NCBI RefSeq assembly: GCF_007752535.1
Contig: NZ_CP036426.1
Span: 1,178,001-1,242,000, forward strand
Reading direction: 5' to 3'
DNA from: Tautonia plasticadhaerens
Lineage (GTDB): Bacteria; Planctomycetota; Planctomycetia; Isosphaerales; Isosphaeraceae
Length of the DNA stretch: 64,000 bases
Positions 6,386 through 14,981 of this stretch are shown piece after piece (position 1 is the first letter of the stretch; every line of letters starts with the position of its first letter). The translations under genes and the position numbers were made by a program. Under the pieces are notes generated by a model, which saw only the letters and a list, made by a program, of their open reading frames with translations, had not been told where the DNA came from and searched no databases.

Positions 6386-8473
6386 TCATTCGGCGGCGGG
6401 GGGGGCGAGGGTGACGGTGGCTCCGGCGCCTTCGGCGAAGGCGAGGGGGACGGTCCAGGAGTATTGCTTGAGGGTGCAGAAGCCGCCCTCCTCGGCGCAG
6501 GCGAAGATGGAGGCGGAGACCTTCAGGGTCAGCGTGTCTCCGGCGCCGAAGGGCTTCGAGAGGGGGACGGGGAGGGTGAGGGCGTCCCCGGTGGGGAGGG
6601 TGGTGGAGCCGGTGGGGGAGACCTCCGGGCCGAGGGCGTCGGGGGAGTCGGGGGCCTCGATCAGGGTGAGGACGGGGGAGTCGGGCTGGAGCTTGAAGCC
6701 GGGGATCTCCAGGGAGAGATCCACGGTCAGGGCGTCTCCGGGGGCGACCTCCGTCATGGGGAGTTCGATCGGGGTGGCGTTGGCGAAGGTCGGCTTCTTC
6801 TTCGGGGGCTTCGGGGGGCTGACGCCGTCGAGGGAGAGGGTGCGGACCTGCTTCGCGTCGAGGTCGAAGGCCCGGACGAGGTGGTTGTTGGAGTCGGCGA
6901 TGTAGAGGGTGTCCCCGGCCAGGGAGATGCCGCCGGGCTGGTAGAAGCTGGGGGAGGCGTCCGAGGAACCGGCCTCCCCGGTGCCGACCAAGGTCTCGAC
7001 CCGGCGGGCCTCGGGGTCGCAGACCTTGATCTTGTTGTTGTAGGTGTCGGCGATGTAGAGCCGGTCGTCGCCATAGGCCAGGCCGAGGCAGTGCTGGAGG
7101 CGGACGGCGTCGCCGACGCCGTCGAGGTCGCCGAACTCGAAGAGGCCTTGGCCGACGACCGTGCCGACCTGCGGGGCCTGCTCGCCGGAGAGGGAGACGC
7201 GGCGGATGCCGGAGACTTCCGAGTCGGCCACGTAGACGTAGGTGCCGTCGGTCGCCAGGCCGGAGGGCTGGGCGAAGGCGGCATCGCCATACGAGCCGTC
7301 GATGATGTCCTCGCGACCGGAGCCGGCCCAGACGGAGACGAGGTTCGACTCCAGGTCGATCTTCCAGAGCTGGTGCGGCCCGGCCATGGCGATGATCAGC
7401 TCGGAGGTCCCGGGGACGGGGAGGAGGTCCCAGGGGCTGTTCAGGCCCTCGGCCTGGTTGCTGCCCTGGAACGAGCCGTTGCGGCGGTAGGACTGGGTGC
7501 CGTTGCCGGCGATCGTCTCCACGGTCCTCGCCGAGAGGTCGACGCGGCGGATGGCGTGGTTCTCGGTGTCGGTGACGTACAGGGCGTCGCCGACCAGGCA
7601 GAAGCCCTGGGGGCGGTCGAACTGGGCCTGGTCGAAGGGGCCGTCCTTGAAGCCCCGGATGCCGGTGCCGATGGTGGCCTGGCCGGCGCCGTCGAGGTCG
7701 GTGACGACGACCCGGTGGTGGCCGGTGTCGGCGATGAAGAGGCGGTTGTTGGGGGCGTCGGCCAGGACCTTGCCGGGGAAGAGCAGGGGGCCGTCGGAGG
7801 GGCGGTCGCTCTCGGCGTAGACGACGAAGGGGGTCTCGTCGAGTTCCCCGTTGGCTTTGTGCTCCTCGACGAGCTTGCCGATGAAGGCGTCGAGGGTGTC
7901 GTAGTTCCCCTCGCCGCTGACGGAGCCCCGGAAGTTGCCCTTGGCGTCGATGACGGCGAGCGTGGGCCAGGAGCGGACGCCGAACCGGCGCCAGATGGTC
8001 ATCTCGGCATCATTCACGACCGGGTGCTTGACGCCGTACTCGCGGACCTTCTTGCGGATGTTCTCGGTGTCGCGCTCGGCCGGGAACTTGGGGGAGTGGA
8101 CGCCGATGACGACCAGCTCGTCGGCATATTTCCGCTCCAGCTTCTCCAGGTCGGGGATGATGTGGTGGCAGTTGATGCAGCAATACGTCCAGAAGTCGAG
8201 CAGGACGACCTTGCCGATGAGGTCCTGGGAGCGGATCGGCTGGGCGGAGTTGAGCCAGGCGATCCCCCCCTCGAAGAGGTCCTGCGTGGCGCCGACGCCC
8301 TCCTGGCCCTTGAAGGAGGCGGGTACGACCATGTTCATCCTCGCGAAGGGGTCGGCGGGGGCGGGCTCGGCCCCGGTCCGGGCCAGCCAGGCCATGCCGG
8401 CGGCGACGGCGAGCAGGGCGATCGACGCGGCGAGGATCGGGGCCGCCCTTCGTGGGGAACTCGGGGTGGTCAT
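6386..8473 (-). CDS. Membrane-anchored thioredoxin-like/NHL-repeat protein (NHLRC2-like)
   Basis: A 695-residue protein with a signal anchor at about residues 12-32, then a TlpA/thioredoxin-like domain (about 65-210) whose active-site region is YCCINCHHIIPDLEKL. It thus has the CxxC of the NHLRC2 family (CCINC), preceded by a third Cys. A six-bladed NHL propeller follows (repeats such as LFIADTGHHRVVVTDLDG, LYVTDTENHAIRRVDL, LYIADTYNNKIKVCDP and LYIADSNNHLVRAFDL). The C-terminal 150 residues are beta-rich and include ASIFACAEEGGFCTLKQYSW, resembling DsbD N-terminal-type domains. ATG at 8473 has GAGAGG upstream. It is divergent from prs. It is probably an extracytoplasmic redox or scaffold protein; the substrate is unknown. 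Confidence 0.88.
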   Translation of the reverse strand: MTTPSSPRRAAPILAASIALLAVAAGMAWLARTGAEPAPADPFARMNMVVPASFKGQEGVGATQDLFEGGIAWLNSAQPIRSQDLIGKVVLLDFWTYCCINCHHIIPDLEKLERKYADELVVIGVHSPKFPAERDTENIRKKVREYGVKHPVVNDAEMTIWRRFGVRSWPTLAVIDAKGNFRGSVSGEGNYDTLDAFIGKLVEEHKANGELDETPFVVYAESDRPSDGPLLFPGKVLADAPNNRLFIADTGHHRVVVTDLDGAGQATIGTGIRGFKDGPFDQAQFDRPQGFCLVGDALYVTDTENHAIRRVDLSARTVETIAGNGTQSYRRNGSFQGSNQAEGLNSPWDLLPVPGTSELIIAMAGPHQLWKIDLESNLVSVWAGSGREDIIDGSYGDAAFAQPSGLATDGTYVYVADSEVSGIRRVSLSGEQAPQVGTVVGQGLFEFGDLDGVGDAVRLQHCLGLAYGDDRLYIADTYNNKIKVCDPEARRVETLVGTGEAGSSDASPSFYQPGGISLAGDTLYIADSNNHLVRAFDLDAKQVRTLSLDGVSPPKPPKKKPTFANATPIELPMTEVAPGDALTVDLSLEIPGFKLQPDSPVLTLIEAPDSPDALGPEVSPTGSTTLPTGDALTLPVPLSKPFGAGDTLTLKVSASIFACAEEGGFCTLKQYSWTVPLAFAEGAGATVTLAPPAAE

Positions 8474-8621
8474 CGGCGTGCGGCCTCTCGGGTTCGGGGT
8501 GGGGATCGGGTGGTGGGGGACGCCGTCGGGCCCGGGTCGGTCGGGCGGGGCGTCGGCGGCGCACATCGGGGTCATTGTAGCCGGAGTCGGGGGGATCGGG
8601 CATCGCCGGGCCGGGCCGACG

Positions 8622-8651
8622 CTGGCCCGACGGCGGGGGCGTCGATATACT
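8622..8651 (+). promoter_or_regulatory. Promoter-like site of prs
   Basis: CTGGCC at 8622-8627, an 18-bp spacer and TATACT at 8646-8651, about 84 bp before the prs ATG. The -10 lies in a 15-mer (GATATACTCGATCTC) that recurs exactly at 42309-42323. The -35 is weak. Confidence 0.4.
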
Positions 8652-8734
8652 CGATCTCTTCCCGGATCCGGACCCGTCCCGGCCGAAACGCGGGGTCCCG
8701 CCTCGATCGCCCATCTCCCCGAGGTTCCCCAGAC

Positions 8735-9787
8735 ATGGATCGTTCGCTCGTCTGCACGCCGGCCAAGGATCGGGACCCCTTCGGGGAGATGAAGATCTTC
8801 GGCGGGTCGGCCAGCGGGGGGCTGGCGAGGGCGATCTGCCGGCACCTGGGGGTCTCGCTCGCCAAGTCGGAGACGAAGATCTTCAGCGAGGGGAACATCT
8901 TCGTCCGGGTCCTGGAGAACGTCCGGGGCCGCGACGTCTTCATCGTCCAGGGGACCGAGCAGCCGGTCAACGACAACCTGATGGAGCTGCTCTTCTGGAT
9001 CGACGCCTTCAAGCGGGCCAGCGCCACGCAGGTGACGGCGGTCATCCCCTTCTTCTCCTACGCCAAGGGGGACAAGAAGGACGAGCCGAGGGTGTCGATC
9101 CGGGCCCGGGTGATCGCCGACGCCCTGGAGGCCGTGGGGGCCGACCGGGTCCTGACGATGGACCTGCACAGCCCCCAGATCCAGGGCTTCTTCAAGATCC
9201 CGGTCGACCACCTCTACGCCGGGCCGGTGCTGACGGCCTACTTCCGCAAGCAGCACATCCCGAACCTGGTGGTCGCGGCCCCCGACGTGGGGTTCGCCAA
9301 GACGGCCCAGCGCTACGCCGACCTGATGAAGGCGCCGCTGATCATCGGCAACAAGACCCGCCCCGACCACGAGGAGCGGGCCGAGATCCTCGACGTGATC
9401 GGCGACGTGAGGGGCAAGAACGTCCTGATCGTCGACGACTTCACCATCTCCGGCGGCACCCTGATCGAGATGGCCCACGCCTGCAAGAGCCGGGGGGCGA
9501 AGGACATCTACGCCTGCGTCTCGCACGGGGTCTTCTCCAAGGGCTCGGCGACCAAGGTGAGCGCCAGCCCGATCAAGGAGCTGGTGCTGACGGACACCAT
9601 CGGCAAGTGGCCCGAGCCGCTGGCGGAGAACTGCCGGAGGATCAGCGTCAGCCGGCTGTTCGCCGAGGCGATCATCTCCATCCACCAGCGCGAGAGCGTC
9701 AGCCGCCTGTTCGACACCGAGGTCGAGCCGGAGTTGATCGAGGAGTGCGCCGACGACGAGCCGGAGCCCCCCGTCTGGGCTCGTTGA
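8735..9787 (+). CDS. prs: Ribose-phosphate pyrophosphokinase
   Basis: A 350-residue PRPP synthetase: ribose 5-phosphate + ATP gives PRPP + AMP, feeding nucleotide, His and Trp synthesis. The start MDRSLVCTPAKDRDPFGE is chosen for the GAGG upstream and because the family N terminus (MKIFGGSASGGLARAI) follows closely. Landmarks: FSEGNIFVRVLENVRGRDVF; FFSYAKGDKKDEPRVS, where most bacterial enzymes have a YARQDRK-type ATP flexible loop; TMDLHSPQIQGFF; and the PRPP loop LIVDDFTISGGTLIEM. The loop replacement resembles the more divergent Prs class common in planctomycetes, so its nucleotide preference may differ. The length is slightly above the usual 310-320 because of N- and C-terminal extensions (acidic tail EPELIEECADDEPEPP). 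Confidence 0.93.
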   Translation: MDRSLVCTPAKDRDPFGEMKIFGGSASGGLARAICRHLGVSLAKSETKIFSEGNIFVRVLENVRGRDVFIVQGTEQPVNDNLMELLFWIDAFKRASATQVTAVIPFFSYAKGDKKDEPRVSIRARVIADALEAVGADRVLTMDLHSPQIQGFFKIPVDHLYAGPVLTAYFRKQHIPNLVVAAPDVGFAKTAQRYADLMKAPLIIGNKTRPDHEERAEILDVIGDVRGKNVLIVDDFTISGGTLIEMAHACKSRGAKDIYACVSHGVFSKGSATKVSASPIKELVLTDTIGKWPEPLAENCRRISVSRLFAEAIISIHQRESVSRLFDTEVEPELIEECADDEPEPPVWAR

Positions 9788-9905
9788 CTCTCCCTGGACG
9801 CCTGCCTAGCATGACCGAGGGACCTTCTCGCCCGGACCCCTCCCCGGACGACCCGCCCCCCGAGCGCCCCCGCACCGCCGATCCGGCCCCGAGGACGACC
9901 CACCG

Positions 9906-11333
9906 ATGGCATCCGATCGACCCCAGACCCTGGGAGAGCTGAAGCAGGCCGGCCACCGCCTCGAATCGGTCAAGGACGAGATGCGCCGCAACCTGATCGC
10001 CCTGATCCGACGCGGCGAGCCGCTGTTCCCGGAGATCCTCGGCTACGAGGAGACGGTGGTCCCCCAGGTCCAGAACGCCATCCTCTCGAAGCACGACATG
10101 CTCTTCCTCGGCACCCGGGGCCAGGCCAAGACCCGGATGCTCCGCCAGCTCGTCCGGCTGCTCGATGACGCCATCCCGGTCGTCGACGGCTCCGAGGTGC
10201 TCGACCACCCGTACCACCCCGTCAGCCGGGAGGCCCGGGACAAGCTGGAGGCGATGGGGGACGACACCCCGATCGCCTGGGTCGGCCGCGACCAGCGCTA
10301 CCAGGAGAAGCTCGCCACCCCCGACGTGACCATCGCCGACCTGATCGGCGAGATCGACATGATCAAGCACGCCGAGGGGCGGTACCTCTCCAGCGAGCTG
10401 ACGATGCACTTCGGCCTGATCCCGCGGACCAACCGCGGGATCTTCTGCATGAACGAGCTGCCGGACCTCTCCCCCAAGATCCAGGTCGGCCTGTTCAACG
10501 TGCTGGAGGAGCGGGACGTCCAGATCCGGGGCTACCCCGTCCGCCTGGAGCTGGACCTCTGCATGGTCTTCTCCGCCAACCCGGAGGACTACACGAACCG
10601 GGGCCGGATCGTCACCCCGCTGAAGGACCGGATCGGCTCGGTGGTCCGCACCCACTACCCGACGACCCGGGAGGTCGGCGTCTCGATCAACGACCAGAAC
10701 GCCTGGGTCGATCGGGAGGGGGAGCGGGTCGCGGTGCCCTTCTTCGTGAAGGAGGTGGTCGAGGAGGCGGCGCGGCTGGCCCGGACGTCGTCGCACGTGA
10801 ACCAGGCGTCGGGCGTGTCGGTGCGGATGTCGATCGCCAACCTGGAGAACGTCGTCTCGAATGCCGAGCGGCGGGCGCTGGTGAATGACGAGCCCTGGGT
10901 GGTGCCCCGGGTCGGGGACCTGGCGCACGTCGTCCCCAGCACCCGGGGGAAGATCGAGCTGACGATGGCCGAGGACGACGGCTCGGAGGACGTGCTCATC
11001 CACCGGATCGTCGGCGAGGCGGTCAAGAACGTCTTCTCCGAGCGCTTCAACCCGAAGGAGTTCCGCCAGGCCGTCGAGTACTTCGACAACGGCGGCGGCG
11101 TCGAGCTGGGGGACACGGTCCCCACCCGGGAATTGCTCAAGCGGATCGAGAAGATCCCGGGCCTGCTGAAGAAGGCCGAGGACCTGGCCAGGGACTCGCT
11201 CCCCTCGCTCTCCGACCCCGACCTGCACCACGCCGCGATGGCCTCGGCCGCCGAGTTCATCCTGGAAGGGCTCCACGTGCACAACCGCTTGAACAAGAAC
11301 GTGAAGGCGGGGGTGTCGTCGTACGAGCGCTGA
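9906..11333 (+). CDS. MoxR-type AAA+ ATPase
   Basis: A 475-residue AAA+ ATPase of the MoxR/magnesium-chelatase-like class. Walker A is GTRGQAKT (about residues 70-77). The Walker B region, IFCMNELPDLSPKIQ, has Asn where most P-loop ATPases have Asp, followed by the catalytic Glu. FSANPEDYTNRGRIVTPLKD is the sensor/arginine-finger region. The C-terminal 200 residues are helical. It is followed after 27 bp by a VWA-domain protein, the classic MoxR-VWA pairing in which the ATPase acts as a chaperone/remodeller with its metal-binding partner; the cofactor or target here is unknown. GAGGA lies upstream of the ATG. Confidence 0.88.
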   Translation: MASDRPQTLGELKQAGHRLESVKDEMRRNLIALIRRGEPLFPEILGYEETVVPQVQNAILSKHDMLFLGTRGQAKTRMLRQLVRLLDDAIPVVDGSEVLDHPYHPVSREARDKLEAMGDDTPIAWVGRDQRYQEKLATPDVTIADLIGEIDMIKHAEGRYLSSELTMHFGLIPRTNRGIFCMNELPDLSPKIQVGLFNVLEERDVQIRGYPVRLELDLCMVFSANPEDYTNRGRIVTPLKDRIGSVVRTHYPTTREVGVSINDQNAWVDREGERVAVPFFVKEVVEEAARLARTSSHVNQASGVSVRMSIANLENVVSNAERRALVNDEPWVVPRVGDLAHVVPSTRGKIELTMAEDDGSEDVLIHRIVGEAVKNVFSERFNPKEFRQAVEYFDNGGGVELGDTVPTRELLKRIEKIPGLLKKAEDLARDSLPSLSDPDLHHAAMASAAEFILEGLHVHNRLNKNVKAGVSSYER

Positions 11334-11360
11334 GCCGGATCGCCCTCAACCGAGAGACCC

Positions 11361-12503
11361 ATGCCGAAGTACGAATACTCCAAGTGGGACGGGTCGCAGA
11401 AATTCTCGCCGCAGTCGGCCGAGAAGGCGTTCGACCAGTTGAGCGAATACCTGTTGCATTACGGGGACCAGGTGCTCCGGCAGCTCGACCGGTTCGACGA
11501 CGACGACGACCCGGAGGTCGTCGAGCTGCTCCAGCAGGAGGGGCTGATCGAGCGGGACGGGGAGGGGAAGTTCGTCGTCTCCCCCAAGGGGGTGAGGCGG
11601 ATCCAGCAGAACGCGCTGACGGACCTGTTCCAGACGTTCAACCGGGACGCGATCGGCAAGCACGACTCGCCGCACAAGGGCTCGGGCGCGGTCCGGCACG
11701 AGGACTCCCGGCCGTACGTCTACGGGGACTCGCTGGCGAACCTGAACCTGCACGAGACGATCAAGAACGCCTACGTCCGGCAGGGGGGCGGGGTGCCGAT
11801 CGGCGTCGAGCGGGATGACTGGGTCGTCTACGAGACGGAGCACCAGACCCGGGCCGCCACGGTCGTGCTGATCGACATGAGCGGGTCGATGGGCCGGTAC
11901 GGCAAGTACGGGATGACCAAGAAGGTGGCGCTGGCCCTGCAAGGGATGGTCCGGGCGCAGTACCCGACCGACTCGATCGAGATGGTCGGCTTCTACACCC
12001 TGGCCAGCAAGTTGACCGAGCGGCAACTGATCAATTCGGCCCCCAAGCCGGTCGGCCTGTTCGACCCGAGGGTCAACCTGAGGATCAGCCTGGACAAGCC
12101 CTTGCCCAGGCAGGTGCAGCACTTCACCAACATCGACGCCGGCCTGAAGCTGGCCCGGAACCTGCTGAAGAAGCAGGGGGCCGAAAACAAGCAGATCATC
12201 GTCATCACCGACGGCGAGCCGACCGCGCACATCGAGGGCCGGGAGGCGGTGCTGATCTACCCGCCGGCGGAGAAGACGGCGATGGCCACGCTGGCCGAGG
12301 CGAAGCGGTGCGCGACGGCCGGGATCCGGGTTTCCTCGTTCGCCCTGATCGAGGATTATTTCTATCTCGGCCTGGTCAACTTCGTCGAGGAGATGGCGCG
12401 GGTGACCCAGGGCGTGGCGGCCTACTGCTCGGCCGACGACCTGGGCAAATATGTGTTCGATAGTTTCGTCGGCGGCCGCCGGCAGCGGAAGATGAGCCGC
12501 TGA
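11361..12503 (+). CDS. VWA-domain protein, partner of the MoxR ATPase
   Basis: A 380-residue cytosolic protein with a C-terminal von Willebrand A domain (about 170-370). The MIDAS motif DMSGSMG (DxSxS) is intact, a Thr is present around FTNIDAGLKLA, and IIVITDGEPTAH supplies the third MIDAS segment. The first half is unlike known domains: it is acidic near residue 50 (FDDDDDPEVVELLQQEG) and looks helical. No signal peptide is present, so it works in the cytoplasm with the ATPase encoded 27 bp upstream. A small HTH gene follows after 21 bp. A role as adaptor that presents a substrate to the AAA+ ring is inferred from other MoxR-VWA pairs. Confidence 0.88.
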   Translation: MPKYEYSKWDGSQKFSPQSAEKAFDQLSEYLLHYGDQVLRQLDRFDDDDDPEVVELLQQEGLIERDGEGKFVVSPKGVRRIQQNALTDLFQTFNRDAIGKHDSPHKGSGAVRHEDSRPYVYGDSLANLNLHETIKNAYVRQGGGVPIGVERDDWVVYETEHQTRAATVVLIDMSGSMGRYGKYGMTKKVALALQGMVRAQYPTDSIEMVGFYTLASKLTERQLINSAPKPVGLFDPRVNLRISLDKPLPRQVQHFTNIDAGLKLARNLLKKQGAENKQIIVITDGEPTAHIEGREAVLIYPPAEKTAMATLAEAKRCATAGIRVSSFALIEDYFYLGLVNFVEEMARVTQGVAAYCSADDLGKYVFDSFVGGRRQRKMSR

Positions 12504-12524
12504 CGCCTCCTGAGGAGTCGTTCG

Positions 12525-12812
12525 ATGGCCCGGATGCGGACGAGGACGAGGACCAGGGAGCGGATCGCCTCCGGCCTGGAGGCCCGTCGTACGTTGGCGG
12601 GGCGGCTCCGGGAGTTCCGGAAGGCCAAATTCGGGGACCAGGGCGGGCCGGAGATGGCCCGTTTACTCGGGCTCCCGGCCCGGACGTATTACAACTACGA
12701 GACCGGGGTGACGATCCCGGCCGAGGTGCTGCTCGCGCTCGTCGATCGGACCGACGTCTCGCCGATCTGGCTGCTCGCCGGGGAAGGGCCGATGACCCGG
12801 TCGGGCTCCTGA
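12525..12812 (+). CDS. Small XRE-like helix-turn-helix protein
   Basis: A 95-residue DNA-binding protein. After a very basic start (MARMRTRTRTRERIASG), residues 28-85 match a Cro/C1-type HTH: LREFRKAKFGDQGGPEMARL, then GLPARTYYNYETGVTIPAE, ending SPIWLLAGEGPM, the characteristic end of many XRE-type domains. TGAGGAG precedes the ATG. It is the third gene of the MoxR-VWA cluster (21 bp after the VWA stop), so it could be its regulator. No effector domain is present. Confidence 0.8.
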   Translation: MARMRTRTRTRERIASGLEARRTLAGRLREFRKAKFGDQGGPEMARLLGLPARTYYNYETGVTIPAEVLLALVDRTDVSPIWLLAGEGPMTRSGS

Positions 12813-12937
12813 GCCGGGCCCGGGTTTGGCACGGGATGTGATGGGATCGGGGCGAAGGTTTCGATTCCCGGGGGGATCGTCCCGGCCGGAGTCGGCCGGG
12901 CCGCCCCGGGTCGTCCCTGAGACCCGAGGACCGATCG

Positions 12938-13168
12938 ATGATGAGCACGAACAAGTGGTGGCTCGGCCTGGGCACGGCCTTGGTGCTCGGCCTGGCCCCG
13001 ATGATCGGCTGCGAGAGCGAGACCGAGGTCGTCACCCCCGACGGGGGGACCATGGAGGTCGAGGAGGACGGCGACCGGGAGTATGAGAGCCCGACCGGCA
13101 CCGAGACCGAGATCGAGCGCCAGGGCGATACGATCGAGGTCGAGCAGGAGCCGGCCGGCGGCCTGTGA
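12938..13168 (+). CDS. Small acidic lipoprotein
   Basis: A 76-residue protein with a signal peptide and a possible lipobox ending in GC (LAPMIGC, Cys about residue 25), followed by a very acidic, Thr/Glu-rich mature part (ESETEVVTPDGGTMEVEEDG). It is probably anchored to a membrane and otherwise disordered. A CGAGGA ribosome-binding site is present. A strong hairpin terminator follows at 13186. No function can be assigned. Confidence 0.65.
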   Translation: MMSTNKWWLGLGTALVLGLAPMIGCESETEVVTPDGGTMEVEEDGDREYESPTGTETEIERQGDTIEVEQEPAGGL

Positions 13169-13185
13169 CGATCCAGGACGAGGTC

Positions 13186-13212
13186 CGAGGCCGGGGCAAG
13201 CCCCCGGCCTCG
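13186..13212. terminator. Bidirectional hairpin between convergent genes
   Basis: An 11-bp perfect stem, CGAGGCCGGGG and CCCCGGCCTCG, closes on the loop CAAGC. It lies between the lipoprotein gene (+) and the dehydrogenase-like gene (-), whose stop is only 26 bp away. There is no T tract, as usual for such GC-rich genomes. Confidence 0.6.
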
Positions 13213-13237
13213 GCCCCGGCCCCGGACGATCCGGAGA

Positions 13238-14635
13238 TCAGGTGAACAGATTGGGCCGGGGGTTGGCCACCGGGGCCCGGATGTAGCCGGAATCCTCGGG
13301 TGCCCGGTAGTCGATCCCGGCGAGGTCGGGCGTCTCGATGCGGGACCCGCCCCGGATCCGGCTCTCCAAGGCCGCATCCAGCACTCCTCCGGTGAGCTGC
13401 GTCCGTTCGACGGGGTAGGGGGGCCGGCCGGTGAGGAAGAAGTCCTCGATGCGGAGGACCAGCGGCGTGAAGAAGTCGGCCCCCGGGGGGGCGGGCAAGT
13501 AGACCAGCGTGGAGACGTCGACGGGATTGCCGTCGTCGCCGACCACCCTGGCGGCGATGCTGGTGTCGTCGACGTGGCCGTTCAGGATGAGGACGGTGCC
13601 GGTGAAGCCGTCGGCGTACTCGACGAGGAAGGCGACCGGCTGGAGGAAGGTCGGCCGGCCGGCCGGGTGGACGAAGTCGAGGGTGTTCTGCCTCACGTCG
13701 CCGGGGTTCTGGGTGTGGTTCCGGCTGAGGGCCTCGTCGAGCCGCTCCCAGGACCATCGGCCCGAGTCTCCCGCCTCCCAGACGGCGTCCCCTTCGAGGT
13801 AGGTGACGGCGACGACCCCCTGCGGATTGCCGCCGAGATCCCGGCGCTCGACCATGCACTGGAGCGTCTCCAGGGCGTGGAAGCCGAAGATCTCGATCTC
13901 GCCCCGGGAGGCGACGAGGGCATCTTCCCATTTCCGGCCGAGCGGCACCTCCAGGTGGGGCAGCCGCCAGGTGACCGGCAGGCTGGAGCCGGCCATCAGC
14001 GGGGCGCCGACCTCCCGGGCCGCGGCGACCATCGCGGCCGCCTCGGCGCGGTCGTAGGAGAGGTGCTTGTCGATGAAGACGGGCACGCCCCTGCCGGAGC
14101 GCCGGAAGACCTCCATGACCTGGCGGAAGTACTCGCCCCGGGGGTAGAGCTTCTGGAGCTTCTCGTTGAGGGGGTAGTCGCCGTGCTCGGCGATGAGCAG
14201 GACGGCGTCGACGGCGAGTTCCCCGGTGCCGAGGGTGAGGGCGTCCTCGACGGTCGGGCTGACCCGGACCTTGTATTGCTCGGCCTTCTCCCGGCCGAGG
14301 TCCTCGATCGAGGCCGGGGCGGCACCCTCGGGGAATTGCTCGGTGTAGAGGCTGACGACGTCTACCCCGGGCCGGTAGAACCCCCGATCGTCGTGCAGGA
14401 CGAAGCCGTCGAGGAACCGGCCGACGATGTGGTAGGCGTGGGAGAGGTAGTAATACGTCGACGCCAGGGCCGCCACCCTCGGCCGGCCCGGGCGAGGCTC
14501 GGGATCCGGGCCCCCGAGGGCGTGGGGGATGGCCGAGGGGCTCGGGCGGTCGGCCTGGGCGTTCGCGGCGCCCGGGAGGACCATCGAGAGTCCGGCGGCG
14601 TTGAGGAAGTTGCGGCGGGTCAGGTCGTCGGGCAT
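13238..14635 (-). CDS. Tat-exported Gfo/Idh-like protein
   Basis: A 465-residue protein. The ATG at 14635 opens into a twin-arginine signal, LTRRNFLNAAGLSMVLPGAA. The mature part begins RPRVAALASTYYYLSHAYHI, a Rossmann-like beta-alpha unit but without a clear GxGxxG, and continues with VDAVLLIAEHGDYPLNEK and VPVFIDKHLSYDRAEA, which parallel the pocket and 'EKP' region of Gfo/Idh/MocA oxidoreductases. The second half is beta-rich and probably mediates oligomerisation. Such Tat-exported dehydrogenase-like proteins are frequent in planctomycetes. The missing dinucleotide signature makes catalysis uncertain. Palindromic repeats lie upstream. Confidence 0.7.
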   Translation of the reverse strand: MPDDLTRRNFLNAAGLSMVLPGAANAQADRPSPSAIPHALGGPDPEPRPGRPRVAALASTYYYLSHAYHIVGRFLDGFVLHDDRGFYRPGVDVVSLYTEQFPEGAAPASIEDLGREKAEQYKVRVSPTVEDALTLGTGELAVDAVLLIAEHGDYPLNEKLQKLYPRGEYFRQVMEVFRRSGRGVPVFIDKHLSYDRAEAAAMVAAAREVGAPLMAGSSLPVTWRLPHLEVPLGRKWEDALVASRGEIEIFGFHALETLQCMVERRDLGGNPQGVVAVTYLEGDAVWEAGDSGRWSWERLDEALSRNHTQNPGDVRQNTLDFVHPAGRPTFLQPVAFLVEYADGFTGTVLILNGHVDDTSIAARVVGDDGNPVDVSTLVYLPAPPGADFFTPLVLRIEDFFLTGRPPYPVERTQLTGGVLDAALESRIRGGSRIETPDLAGIDYRAPEDSGYIRAPVANPRPNLFT

Positions 14636-14776
14636 CGCGGGCGCGCTCCGGGGGGTCGGATCGGGGTCGCCGGGGGAATGCCCTCGACGATCGGCGTTCG
14701 TCGGGCCTCCGTCAAGCGTTCGGCGTTCTCCGGAGAGCGGGTCGGGGGGACGCGGAGCCCGGAGCATCGTCCGATC

Positions 14777-14974
14777 CCCCCTCACCCGGCCTCCGGCCAC
14801 CCTCTCCCCCGAGGACGGGGGCGAGGGTCGGAGTCATTCCCCCTCTCCCCGCGAGCGGGGAGAGGGCCGGGGTGAGGGGGCCGTGCGTCCGGATCAAGCC
14901 CGGTGAATCGTCCGATCCCCCCTCACCCGGGCTTCGCCCACCCTCTCCCTCGCGGACGGGGGCGAGGGCCGGAG
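14777..14974. repeat. Cluster of three dispersed palindromic repeats
   Basis: Three units in tandem: 14777-14833 (CCCCTCACCCGGCC type), 14839-14880 (CCTCTCCCCGCGAGCGGGGA type, nearly identical to 853-892) and 14917-14974 (a variant with GGGCTTCGCCC in its stem). They occupy most of the 346-bp gap between selD (its 3' end is at 14982) and the dehydrogenase gene start. No gene is seen in this gap. Confidence 0.75.
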
Positions 14975-14981
14975 ATGCGGA

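Noticed and set aside
12855-12880. GGTTTCGATTCCC as a tRNA T-arm
   Set aside because: No acceptor stem, D-arm or anticodon arm could be built around it.
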